Below are positions 54,724 to 62,804 of a DNA stretch of 64,000 nucleotides, in pieces; within the stretch, counting starts at the first letter, position 1; every line of letters starts with the position of its first letter. This DNA comes from Elusimicrobia bacterium GWF2_62_30 (GTDB lineage Bacteria > Elusimicrobiota > Elusimicrobia > Elusimicrobiales > UBA9959). Where the stretch lies: contig MGUK01000039.1 of assembly GCA_001799995.1 (NCBI GenBank), positions 45,875 to 109,874 on the forward strand. Reading direction: 5' to 3'. The translations under genes were made by a program, and so were the position numbers. The notes under the pieces are model-generated. The model was not told the origin of the DNA and did not search any database. It saw nothing but the letters and a program-made list of their open reading frames with translations.

Positions 54724-56723
54724 ACGGCCCGGCCGAAGCTTTCAATTCCGACCTGGATTATCTCTGGGAGGCCATGCGCCACGCCCAGGATATTTCGGCG
54801 CGCGCCGAGCTGGCCCGCACCGCGGCCGCCACGGGGCTTGAGCGCACGGCGCAAAGGGTCAGCGACCTCGAACGCCAGCTGGAGCGGGGCGCGGCCCGTG
54901 AGCGCGAACTGGCAAAAGAGATCGCGGCGCTTAACTCCGCCCTTGAAAAGGACCAGGCCCTGCTGTCGGAGGCGGCCAGGCAGGCCGCGGCCGGCAAGCT
55001 CCAGGCGGAGAAGTCCGCCGCGGCGCAAAAAGAACTGGCCGGGGCCGGCACCCGCGAAGCTTTACTGCAGGCCAGGATCTCCGGCCTGGGCGCGGAAAGC
55101 GAAGCCCTCAGGGCCGCGCTGAAAAGCCGCGAAAGCGAAGTGGAGGCGCTCAAGAATAATCTTGCCGGGCTCGCCGCCCTGCCGGAACTTGCACGCCTCC
55201 TGAAGGAAGAATCCCAGGCTTCCGGAAAACCCAGGAATTTATACGACGAACTGGTGGCGAACCTCGAAGAGCAGAAACGGCGCACCGCGGACGCGGCCGC
55301 GCGGCTGCAGAAAGCCTCGGCGCAGGCGGCGCTCCTCGGCGAGAAGATGGCCGCCGTCGAAAGGGAGAATTCCGCCCTGAGGGGCACGATAGCGGCAAGG
55401 CTGGCCGAGATCACGCGGCTTGAGGGAGCGCTTTCAAGAAGCCTTTCCGAAGCCGGCATCTCTTCGGGAGAACATACCGCCCTGGCCGCAAGGACGGCGG
55501 AGCTGGCCGCGGGGCTGGGAAAAAGCGAAGGCGCGCTGGAGCAGGCGTCCGCCAGGGAGAACACACTCCGCCGCCAGCTGCAGGACGCCGCGGCCGAGGC
55601 GGAAAGGCTGCGCCGCGCCGCCGACGAACAGGCCCTGAGGGCCGACGAGCATAAAAGCAATTTTGCGGGCGCCGTCGCCCAGGTGTTCGAGCTGCAGAAC
55701 AAGGCGGCCGCGCTGCGCGCCGCGCTCGAGGCGGAAAAAGAGAAGAACGCGGAGCTCTCGGCCGCGCTGGAGGCCACGCAGGCCGGTCTTGAAAAGGTCA
55801 ACACCCTGCTGCTCGGAGCCAAGACCGGGCTAGCTTCGGAAAAAGAGGCGTCCAGGCGCGCGCTCGCCAAGATCAAGACCCTTGAAGCCGCGATCGAAGA
55901 GCTTAAAACGAAAATGGCCGCTTCGGAAGACTATTCCGGCAAGCTGCTGCACGCCATCGAGGAGCGGGACCGCCGCATCCTCCAGCTTAAGACGGACCTT
56001 AAGCAGGTGGACGTCCTGAAAGCCGAAAAGGACGACCTGCTGCATAAGAACCTGCGCTTTACCGGGCTGATAAGACATGAGCAGGCCGATTTCAACACCC
56101 GCATGATAGCGTCGCTGGAAAAGACCGCCGCCGGCGTTAAGATGTTCAATTCGCGGGTGGCCCCGGAACACCGCAAGGGGCTGGAGCCGGCCCTGAAGAA
56201 CCTGCTGGGCGCCGTTGACCTGCTGAAGGGCTGGAAAGAGTACCTGGACGATGACGTCCCCGAATTCCGCGAAACGGAGCTGGGCCCGTTCTGCCTGGGC
56301 GAGGTGCGCAAATGGGAGCGGCAGTTCAAGCAGCGCGGCATCTCGCTGTCCAGCGCCTGCGCGTCCGCCAAACTGGGCGCCGCCATAGACCCCGCGCGCA
56401 TAAAGCTCCTGATCCACAACCTGGTGAAGAACGCTTACGACCATCTTGCCTACGGCGGGAGCCTGCGCGTGCTGCTTAAAGCCTCCGACGACGGGGCGCA
56501 GGCGGTGCTGACGTTCGAGGATACGGGGCCCGGCCTGCCGCTGGAAACCCTGCAGAAGCTCTTCATGCCTTTCAATACCACGGAAAAGGCCAGGTCAGGC
56601 ATAGGCCTGGCCGTAGCGCACCGCATAGCGCAGAAGCACGGCGGCACGCTCGCAGTCTCCAACCGCAAGGAACGCGGAGCGCTGGCGGAAGTGCGCCTGC
56701 CGCTTTCCGCGCCCGCCAAGTAG
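54720..56723 (+). CDS. Cytoplasmic coiled-coil histidine kinase-like protein
   Basis: 667 aa from the GTG that overlaps the FliF/FliG-like stop (GTGA); the track's upstream start lies inside that gene. No membrane segment. Residues about 30-440 are heptad-rich coiled coil. A possible phospho-acceptor helix is GLIRHEQADFN, followed by HATPase motifs LVKNAYDHLAYGG, EDTGPGLPL and SGIGLAVAHRIAQKHGG. Coupling to the fusion protein suggests the coiled coil docks on it and senses or sets motor state. Confidence 0.78.
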   Translation: MNGPAEAFNSDLDYLWEAMRHAQDISARAELARTAAATGLERTAQRVSDLERQLERGAARERELAKEIAALNSALEKDQALLSEAARQAAAGKLQAEKSAAAQKELAGAGTREALLQARISGLGAESEALRAALKSRESEVEALKNNLAGLAALPELARLLKEESQASGKPRNLYDELVANLEEQKRRTADAAARLQKASAQAALLGEKMAAVERENSALRGTIAARLAEITRLEGALSRSLSEAGISSGEHTALAARTAELAAGLGKSEGALEQASARENTLRRQLQDAAAEAERLRRAADEQALRADEHKSNFAGAVAQVFELQNKAAALRAALEAEKEKNAELSAALEATQAGLEKVNTLLLGAKTGLASEKEASRRALAKIKTLEAAIEELKTKMAASEDYSGKLLHAIEERDRRILQLKTDLKQVDVLKAEKDDLLHKNLRFTGLIRHEQADFNTRMIASLEKTAAGVKMFNSRVAPEHRKGLEPALKNLLGAVDLLKGWKEYLDDDVPEFRETELGPFCLGEVRKWERQFKQRGISLSSACASAKLGAAIDPARIKLLIHNLVKNAYDHLAYGGSLRVLLKASDDGAQAVLTFEDTGPGLPLETLQKLFMPFNTTEKARSGIGLAVAHRIAQKHGGTLAVSNRKERGALAEVRLPLSAPAK

Positions 56724-56730
56724 AACTTCT

Positions 56731-57423
56731 TTATATTTTAAAAATGTAGCCCAGGCCGAAAACGGTGCGTATCGCCGCGCCCGCCGGGCCCAGCTTGGAG
56801 CGCAGGACCTCTATGCGCTTGTCCACCGACCGGGGGCCGGGGTCCGTCCCGCCTTTCCACACCTGTTCCAGAAGCACGCTCCGCGAGATAACCCTGCCCT
56901 GGGTGCGCAGAAAATACGCCAGCAGGTCGAACTCGAGCGCCGTAAGGTTCAGGGCTTTGCCGCCTACGGCCACTGTGCGCGCCTCCGGGGAGATCACCAG
57001 GCCGCCGAACCGGAATTCGCCCGGGGGCGGGGGGAGGCTGGCGCCGCGGCCGCGGGCCAGCAGGTTAAGCAGCCGGGCGCGGAAAAGCCCCGGCTCGGGC
57101 GGAAAATCGAAATAGTCGTCAGCCCCGTTCTCCAGGCCCAGCGAGATCTCCGCCGGGGAACTGCGCGGGCCTCCGAGCAGCACCAACAGCAGCGAGGAGG
57201 CCGAGATCTCCCGGCGCAGCGCGGCCGCGAGGTCGCGGCCCGACATATCGGGGAGGGCCTGGTCGAGGACGGCCAGCCTGGAAACCGGCGAGGGACATTG
57301 GCCAAGGAAAGCCGCGGCGGACGGGTAGAATTCAGGACGCAGGGCGTGGAGAGCGGCTTTGAGAAAATCTCGCTTTTCCGGGGCCGCCGTAACGCACGCT
57401 ATGCGCGGTCCGCCCGGCTTCAT
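56731..57423 (-). CDS. OmpR/PhoB-type response regulator with altered receiver
   Basis: 230 aa. The C-terminal winged helix (about 135-230) is typical: LTALEFDLLAYFLRTQGRVI, SVDKRIEVLRSKL and VFGLGYIF. The receiver keeps the phospho-acceptor Asp in VLDQALPDMSG, but the acidic pair near the N-terminus and the conserved Lys (DDYFDFPPEP instead of a KPF motif) are missing. It may bind DNA without classical phosphorylation. Its ATG overlaps the stop of the preceding receiver gene. It converges with the coiled-coil kinase, 7 bp apart. Confidence 0.88.
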   Translation of the reverse strand: MKPGGPRIACVTAAPEKRDFLKAALHALRPEFYPSAAAFLGQCPSPVSRLAVLDQALPDMSGRDLAAALRREISASSLLLVLLGGPRSSPAEISLGLENGADDYFDFPPEPGLFRARLLNLLARGRGASLPPPPGEFRFGGLVISPEARTVAVGGKALNLTALEFDLLAYFLRTQGRVISRSVLLEQVWKGGTDPGPRSVDKRIEVLRSKLGPAGAAIRTVFGLGYIFKI

Positions 57424-57797
57424 GACGGGAGGACCGCCTCGCGGATGCGGCGCTCCAGGTCGTCGGGGTCGAAAGGCTTCAGCACATAGCCGACCTTGGC
57501 CAGCGAGAGCCCTTCGCGGACCATATCCAGCTCGGAACGCACGGTAAAAAAGATGACCGGAACCGACGACAATCTCTTCTCCCGGCGCAGCGCGCGGGCG
57601 GCGTCGAACCCGCTGCCGTCGGGAAGGCCGACGTCCATCAGCACCAGGTCCGGTAGTTCCCTGGCGCCGAGGGCCACGCCCTCGGCGGCGGTAGCCGCTG
57701 TCACCACGGCGCAGCCGGCGCCGGCCGCTATCTTTGCGGCTATCCGGAGATAATCCGGTTCGTCGTCCACGATCAGGACTTTCGGCTGAGGGGTCAT
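57420..57797 (-). CDS. Single-domain response regulator
   Basis: 125 aa from the ATG at 57797; the track's 257-aa ORF is an out-of-frame extension over the neighbour. Receiver residues are all present: VDDEPD, phospho-acceptor in LVLMDVGLPDGSG, FFTVRS and VLKPFDP. It overlaps both neighbours by 4 nt, so three response regulators are translated in a coupled row. Confidence 0.9.
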   Translation of the reverse strand: MTPQPKVLIVDDEPDYLRIAAKIAAGAGCAVVTAATAAEGVALGARELPDLVLMDVGLPDGSGFDAARALRREKRLSSVPVIFFTVRSELDMVREGLSLAKVGYVLKPFDPDDLERRIREAVLPS

Positions 57798-58171
57798 GGC
57801 CGTTTGAGCGCCACTGCCTCTACTTTTTTCTCCAGGTAGGAAAGTTCCACGGTCTTGCTCATGAACTCTCGGCAGTTGGTTTCCTGCTTGAAAAGCTCGC
57901 TCATGTTCTTGTCGAAGAAAGAGCCGGTAATGACCAGCACCGGGATTATGCGCGTCTCGTCTTCCGTCTGCAGCGCGCGCAGCACTTCTATGCCGCCGAT
58001 GTCGGGCATCATCACGTCCAGCAGTATGATATCTGGCCTGATAGCCCTGGCCTTGGAGAGGCCCTCGCGCCCGTTGCCGGCTATCTCCACCGTATATTCC
58101 AGGTCCGTGAAATAATCGGAGACCATTGTGCGGAATTCCACGTTGTCGTCTATTATGAGCATCAGTTTCAT
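57794..58171 (-). CDS. Single-domain response regulator
   Basis: 125 aa. Receiver with IIDDNVEF, ILLDVMMPDIGG, the Thr/Ser of VITGS and a Lys in FMSKTVEL. A ribosome site AGGGG and a good promoter lie upstream, so the three regulators can be expressed apart from motAB. CheY-like single receivers often bind motors or relay phosphate; a motor target is possible here. Confidence 0.92.
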   Translation of the reverse strand: MKLMLIIDDNVEFRTMVSDYFTDLEYTVEIAGNGREGLSKARAIRPDIILLDVMMPDIGGIEVLRALQTEDETRIIPVLVITGSFFDKNMSELFKQETNCREFMSKTVELSYLEKKVEAVALKRP

Positions 58172-58206
58172 TGATAATACCCCTGTGCCGCACTGTACAT
58201 TAGTGA

Positions 58207-58235
58207 AGTATAGTGCAAATCCCCGTTAATTTCAA
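58207..58235 (-). promoter_or_regulatory. Promoter for the three response regulators
   Basis: TTGAAA, 17 bp, TATACT on the minus strand, with the -35 box overlapping the stop codon of the kinase gene. It predicts a leader of about 30 nt before the ATG at 58171. Confidence 0.72.
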
Positions 58236-60373
58236 GAGGCCGGCGCGGGGGGAGGCGGCGGAGCAGGCGGAGGCGGTGGCGGCACGGCCAGCCGCTTGGA
58301 CACGGTGAACGTGAACTTGCTGCCTTTTCCCACCACCGAATCCACCCAGATGCGCCCCTTGTGCAGGTCCACGGTCATGCGGCACATCGCCAGGCCGAGC
58401 CCGAAACCCATGCTCTTATGCTCCTCCAGCTGCGAGTACTTCTCGAAAATGCTGAGCCGCTTGTCTTCCGGGATGCCCGGGCCGGTGTCTTCCACCACGA
58501 AGCAGATCTCCTCGGCGGTTTCGGAGCACGAAAGCGTAATGGTCCCGCCCGAAGGCGTGAACTTCAGGGAATTGCCGATAAGGTTGGTTATCACGCGCTC
58601 CAGCAGTATGGGGTCGCCAGTAAAATTTATCTTCGCGGGCGGGACCAGCTCCACCAGCTTGATGTTCTTGGGCCCGGCCACAGGCTCGTGGTTCTCGCGC
58701 ACGCGGGTCACCAGGGCCCCGCCGTCCACGGTGTCGAGCTGCATGGTCATCGTGCCGCGCTCCAGCTTGGTGGTGTTGAGGATGTCGTCGATCATACCGC
58801 GCAGCCGGCGCGAGGAGTAGAGCATGCTCTTCAGGTATTTGTCCGTGGTCGGAGACGGGGGGATCTTCTTCATGAGCATCTCGGTATAACCCTGCAGCGT
58901 GGAAAGAGGGGCCCTCATATCGTGGGTGATCATGTGGAAGAATTCTTCCTTGGCTTTCTCTATCTCCTTTTCGGCGCTGATATCGCGGAAGATCAGCACG
59001 CGGCCCGGCTTCTTGAGCGTGGTGAGCTGGAACTGGCTGGAGATGATGCGGAAGCTCTTCTGGGTGGTGGAAGTCTCGCTCGACAGCGGGGCTTCCAGTT
59101 CCGTAGTGAAATATTTTTCTTTAGAGGCCATGGTCTCGGTAAGCGCCGTTAAAAAAGCCTCGTTCTTAACGGACCGGGGGATCATCACTTCGGCGGACAT
59201 CTTGGGGATCCCGAGGAGCCTGAGGGAAATGCGGTTGGAGTAGATCAGCCCGCCGCGGTCGTCGAGCAGCAGCACGCCGTCGGGGATCGTCTCGATGAGC
59301 GCCTGCGCCTTGCCTTTCTCCTCTACTATCTGGTTAAGCTGGAAAGCGCGGTAGGCCTGCAGTTCCAGCATAAGGCGGTTAAGCACGCCCACCAGGCTCT
59401 TGATCTCGGGCCAGCCCTCCTGGGGGATCACCGATTTAAGGCTCTTCTCCTTCAGGAACTGCTTAACCCCGCTCATCATGTTGTTAATGGGGCGGATGAT
59501 CCGGTTGGAAATAAGGAACACCACGAACAGCGTGACGGCAAGGATGGCGACGGTGAGCAGGCTGAACACCAGGATGGATTTGCGCTGTTTGCCGTAAAGT
59601 TCGTCCTCGGATTGAAGGGAGACCGCCGCCCAGTCGAGTTTATCCACGGCAGAATAGGCGCCTGAATGATCTTCGCCCGCCAGCCGAAACGCGCTCAGCG
59701 TGCTGTTGCGCCCGTTGGCGCGGAATATCTTTTTAAGGTCTTCCGGCGTATAGCTCAGGCCCTCGACATTCTGGCAGGGGAGGGGCCTGCCCTGCCCGTC
59801 GGCCAGGAACACCTTGCCGCTCCGCCCGGCGTGCTGGGAGTTGATCTTCTCGAGCAGGGAGTTCATGGAAAAATGGAAAACGACCACCCGGCCGTCCACC
59901 AGCGGGTAGGCCAGGGGGAAATAGGCGTGGCTGGAGAAACAGACCGGGTTGCCGGAAGTAACGAGCCCGCTGTCACGGGCGCGGGAAGACAGGTCCACCG
60001 CGAAGGAAGCCAGCGGGCGGTCCGATCTCACCTTCTCGCTCTGCAGGTAGAACTCCTCTTTGCCGTCCTTGCCCAGCATGCTCAGCGACATGATGTCGGA
60101 ATTTATGCGCACGGCCTGGTGGACCACCTTGGACTCGTCCACCTTCCTGGCCTGCAGCGGGTTCTCCACCTCGTAAAGGAAGGCCAGGTTCCGGTTGACG
60201 TGCAGGAACCATTCGTCCACGTTCACCGCGGAAAGCCGGGCCATGCTTTTGTGCAGCTCGAAATAGGTAGCTACGGAGGAATTGTACTGGTAGATGTTCC
60301 AGCTCACGGAAAGCAGAAGCGGGAGCACGGCTATGCCCAGGAGGATAAGCAGGAATCGCGTTGTCAGCTTCAT
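58232..60373 (-). CDS. Multi-domain sensor histidine kinase
   Basis: 713 aa. Helices at about 7-25 and 270-292 flank a Cache-like sensor (WNIYQYNSSVATYFEL, DIMSLSMLGKDGK). Then HAMP (NRIIRPINNMM), a PAS domain (LIETIPDGVLLLDDRGGLIY), HisKA with MITHDMRAPLST, and HATPase with NLIGNSLKFTPSGG, EDTGPGIP and GFGLGLAMCRM. The last residues form a Pro-rich tail (VPPPPPPAPPPPPAPAS), an unusual end for a kinase. It follows motB by 30 nt and is the likely donor for the three regulators downstream. Confidence 0.93.
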   Translation of the reverse strand: MKLTTRFLLILLGIAVLPLLLSVSWNIYQYNSSVATYFELHKSMARLSAVNVDEWFLHVNRNLAFLYEVENPLQARKVDESKVVHQAVRINSDIMSLSMLGKDGKEEFYLQSEKVRSDRPLASFAVDLSSRARDSGLVTSGNPVCFSSHAYFPLAYPLVDGRVVVFHFSMNSLLEKINSQHAGRSGKVFLADGQGRPLPCQNVEGLSYTPEDLKKIFRANGRNSTLSAFRLAGEDHSGAYSAVDKLDWAAVSLQSEDELYGKQRKSILVFSLLTVAILAVTLFVVFLISNRIIRPINNMMSGVKQFLKEKSLKSVIPQEGWPEIKSLVGVLNRLMLELQAYRAFQLNQIVEEKGKAQALIETIPDGVLLLDDRGGLIYSNRISLRLLGIPKMSAEVMIPRSVKNEAFLTALTETMASKEKYFTTELEAPLSSETSTTQKSFRIISSQFQLTTLKKPGRVLIFRDISAEKEIEKAKEEFFHMITHDMRAPLSTLQGYTEMLMKKIPPSPTTDKYLKSMLYSSRRLRGMIDDILNTTKLERGTMTMQLDTVDGGALVTRVRENHEPVAGPKNIKLVELVPPAKINFTGDPILLERVITNLIGNSLKFTPSGGTITLSCSETAEEICFVVEDTGPGIPEDKRLSIFEKYSQLEEHKSMGFGLGLAMCRMTVDLHKGRIWVDSVVGKGSKFTFTVSKRLAVPPPPPPAPPPPPAPAS

Positions 60374-60403
60374 ATTAAAAAACGGGCCTTGTGAGCGGCG
60401 GCC

Positions 60404-61030
60404 TTAGATCTCGTGCCTGACTATGTGTATCGCTATGCGGCGGTTAATGGCGCGGCCCTGGGGCGTATCGTTCGCTCTTACAGGTTTATACTCGCCGTAA
60501 CCCACCGCGGAAAGCTTTTCGGGCGCTACGCCCTCCTGCACGAAGAACTGCAGAACCGAGAACGCCCTGGCCGAGGACAGTTCCCAGTTGGACCGGAAGC
60601 GCGAGGAGCGGCCCAGGGGCCGGTTGTCCGTGTGCCCCTCTATCTGTATGGGATTGGGCAGGTCCTTGAAGATAATGCTCAGCTTGTGCAGGTGGGGCAG
60701 CGAGGAGGCTTTTAGCCTGTCGCTGCCCGGGTCGAAAAGTATCGGTTCGGAAAAATTTATATTTATCCTGCTGGCGGAGATCTCCACCTGCGCTATCTGC
60801 TGGATGCCGTTCTTGGAAAAAAGCGTGCTGACCACGGAATTGTCCTTGCCGAAGGTCTCCTCTATGCTCTTGGCGCTGAACTGCGTGTTGATGTTCTTGG
60901 AGCTGTAGAAAGCGAACAGCACCATGAAGAAGATCATCAGGTAGCTCATCATGTCGCCGTAGGTGATGGCCCACAGCGCGCCGCGGTTCAGCTCGTTCTC
61001 GAGCTCGTCCTCGCGTTCGTAAAAGCGCAT
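60404..61030 (-). CDS. motB: MotB-like stator subunit
   Basis: 208 aa. One N-terminal helix with the proton-binding Asp in AITYGDMMSYLMIFFMVLFA, as in MotB/PomB, then a short linker and an OmpA-like peptidoglycan-binding domain (IQIEGHTDNRPLG, NWELSSARA, GYGEYKPV). It anchors the stator to the cell wall and carries protons or sodium ions. It lies 2 nt after motA. Smaller than E. coli MotB (308 aa). The motor it drives is inferred; no flagellum genes are near. Confidence 0.9.
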   Translation of the reverse strand: MRFYEREDELENELNRGALWAITYGDMMSYLMIFFMVLFAFYSSKNINTQFSAKSIEETFGKDNSVVSTLFSKNGIQQIAQVEISASRININFSEPILFDPGSDRLKASSLPHLHKLSIIFKDLPNPIQIEGHTDNRPLGRSSRFRSNWELSSARAFSVLQFFVQEGVAPEKLSAVGYGEYKPVRANDTPQGRAINRRIAIHIVRHEI

Positions 61031-61032
61031 GG

Positions 61033-61812
61033 CTACCGCCCGGCCGGGGAGCTTTCCCCGGCGGCCCCGGTCATAGTGTAGCCGCGCAGATGCATGCCGA
61101 TAAGGTGGGGGGATTTCCCGGCCATGATGTCCAGGACCCCTTCAAGGATCAGCTGCAGCGACAGCGTTTCCTCCATGGCGCGCAGGCGGATCTTGTTCGC
61201 CACCGGCACGAAAAGCATGTTGGAAAGCCCGATCCCGAAGAGGGCCGAGCTGATGGCCACGGCCATGGACCTGCCGATCATGGCCGGGTCCGAGATGTTG
61301 CTCAGGGTCTGGATGATGCCGAAAAGCGTTCCGATCAGCCCGAACATCGGCGACAGCACGCCCATGGTGCGGTAGAAGTTGGCGTCCTCCTGGAAGTCCA
61401 GGCGGCGGCGGCGGATCTCCTCTTCCAGCATGTCGCGCGTCTCGCGCGACTGCGCGCTTATCATGGCCACGCTGACCGCGCGTTTGAGAAAGCCGCCGGC
61501 GAAGACGGGATCGGGGTTGGAAAGGGCCAGGATGCCGCCCTGCCGCTGGGCCGTGTCGGCCATCTGCAGGATCAGCTTCACCACTTCCTCCGCCGTCGGG
61601 GTGCGCGGCGTTGCAAAGATAGCGCCGAAAGCCCTGACTCCGGAAATGAAGCGGCGCAGCGAAGTATTGACGATGGTTGCGGCCAGCGTTCCGCCCACGA
61701 CCAGCACTATGCCGTGCATATTCAGCAGCTTGTCGCTGATGCCCGAGGCATAAACGCCCCAGGTCATCACAACCCCTCCGAGCAGAAAGCCAATGATCGT
61801 CATCACATCCAT
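61033..61812 (-). CDS. motA: MotA-like stator subunit
   Basis: 259 aa with four helices. It starts MDVMTIIGFLLGGVVMTWGV and has the conserved Pro-containing channel segment VLSPMFGLIGTLFGIIQTL. The cytoplasmic loop before it is strongly charged (ETRDMLEEEIRRRRLDF), the part that touches FliG in flagellar motors. A ribosome site AGAGG precedes the ATG. It is the first gene of the motA-motB-kinase operon. Confidence 0.93.
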   Translation of the reverse strand: MDVMTIIGFLLGGVVMTWGVYASGISDKLLNMHGIVLVVGGTLAATIVNTSLRRFISGVRAFGAIFATPRTPTAEEVVKLILQMADTAQRQGGILALSNPDPVFAGGFLKRAVSVAMISAQSRETRDMLEEEIRRRRLDFQEDANFYRTMGVLSPMFGLIGTLFGIIQTLSNISDPAMIGRSMAVAISSALFGIGLSNMLFVPVANKIRLRAMEETLSLQLILEGVLDIMAGKSPHLIGMHLRGYTMTGAAGESSPAGR

Positions 61813-61916
61813 ATTAATATCCTCTGGAACCGGTCCGGGGCGCTGCCCGGCATCTGCAGATAGTTTAGCAAGGGCATGTTAACTAATTTTGTCTTAAATA
61901 TAATATAAAAAATGCG

Positions 61917-61946
61917 TTCCAGTTGATAACGCAAGTTGGCTATAAT
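61917..61946 (+). promoter_or_regulatory. Possible promoter for the 62028 gene
   Basis: TTCCAG, 18 bp, TATAAT, about 80 nt before the start codon. The -35 match is poor. The rest of the 215-nt gap contains AT-rich sequence before motA and a small GCCGC/GCGGC hairpin; nothing else is recognised. Confidence 0.45.
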
Positions 61947-62027
61947 ATCCATTAACCGGCCGGAACCCCGTTCCTGCCGGCGCATTTTCGGCCGGGACGC
62001 CGCTTTCTGCGGCACTAAGGAGGGGAC

Positions 62028-62726
62028 GTGACAACTGGACGCATGGTTCTTATCGGTTTCCTGCTGATTGCAGGCGTTTTTGCCGGACTGACGGTGTACC
62101 CGTCCGTATTCTTCGCCAATACCCTCAACGCCAGGAACATGGTCGTATATTCCCGGGAGCCTATCGATATGTCCTCCGCCGACCTGCTGGGAAGGGTGCG
62201 GGACAAGGTGTTCGCCGACGAATTCGCCGACGCCGGGCAGACTTTCGAGGTCTACCTGGGCTCCGGCTACGGCAAGTACGCGCTGCTGGCCCCCTTTTGC
62301 GGCAAAACCTTCGCCTGCATGCACCCGCTCAGCGGCAAGATCTTCGTCGCCCTGGCGGACATGCAGAAGAACCAGGCCCTTGACCCGGCCGACCCCTCAA
62401 GGACCCGCGTGCTGGAGCATGTCATAGCGCATGAGGCCGTAAAGGCCCAGCTGCGCAACAAGCTCGGCCCCCTGAAATACTTCACGCTTAAAGAATGGCA
62501 GACGGACGGTTACGCGGAGCATGTGGCGATGGAAACGGCCGACGCCGACCCCGCCCTGATCTGCCAGGGAGCCGCTGCGCGGGATCCCCGGGCGCTTTTT
62601 TTTAAACACCGGCTGGTCATCGAAGACCTGAAAATGATGGAAGACCTTACCTACCCGGCCATCATGGAAGGCAACCGCACGCCCGACAAGTCCATCAAGA
62701 ACGTAACGCAGAAATACTGCCGGTAG
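62028..62726 (+). CDS. Membrane-anchored metallopeptidase-like protein lacking a zinc ligand
   Basis: 232 aa from a GTG with AAGGAGG upstream. An N-terminal helix (6-30) anchors it. The middle has VIAHEAVKAQL followed by EWQTDGYAEHVA, the layout of gluzincin-like peptidases (HExxH...WxxEGxAEY), but the second His is Lys (HEAVK). So zinc binding is doubtful. Three Cys (FCGKTFAC, ending KYC) may form disulphides. It faces away from motA. The family cannot be named with certainty. Confidence 0.6.
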   Translation: MTTGRMVLIGFLLIAGVFAGLTVYPSVFFANTLNARNMVVYSREPIDMSSADLLGRVRDKVFADEFADAGQTFEVYLGSGYGKYALLAPFCGKTFACMHPLSGKIFVALADMQKNQALDPADPSRTRVLEHVIAHEAVKAQLRNKLGPLKYFTLKEWQTDGYAEHVAMETADADPALICQGAAARDPRALFFKHRLVIEDLKMMEDLTYPAIMEGNRTPDKSIKNVTQKYCR

Positions 62727-62804
62727 CCTGCGCCCCCGACGGACTTTTTGGTATCATAGGCATACGGCCGCGCCGGAAAACAACTTTTGCAAGGAGTTCA
62801 TTAT

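Noticed and set aside
57420-58193. 257-aa minus-strand ORF spanning two receiver genes
   Set aside because: Its N-terminal 130 residues are out of frame over the 57794-58171 receiver. The ATG at 57797, overlapping the previous stop, is the proper start.
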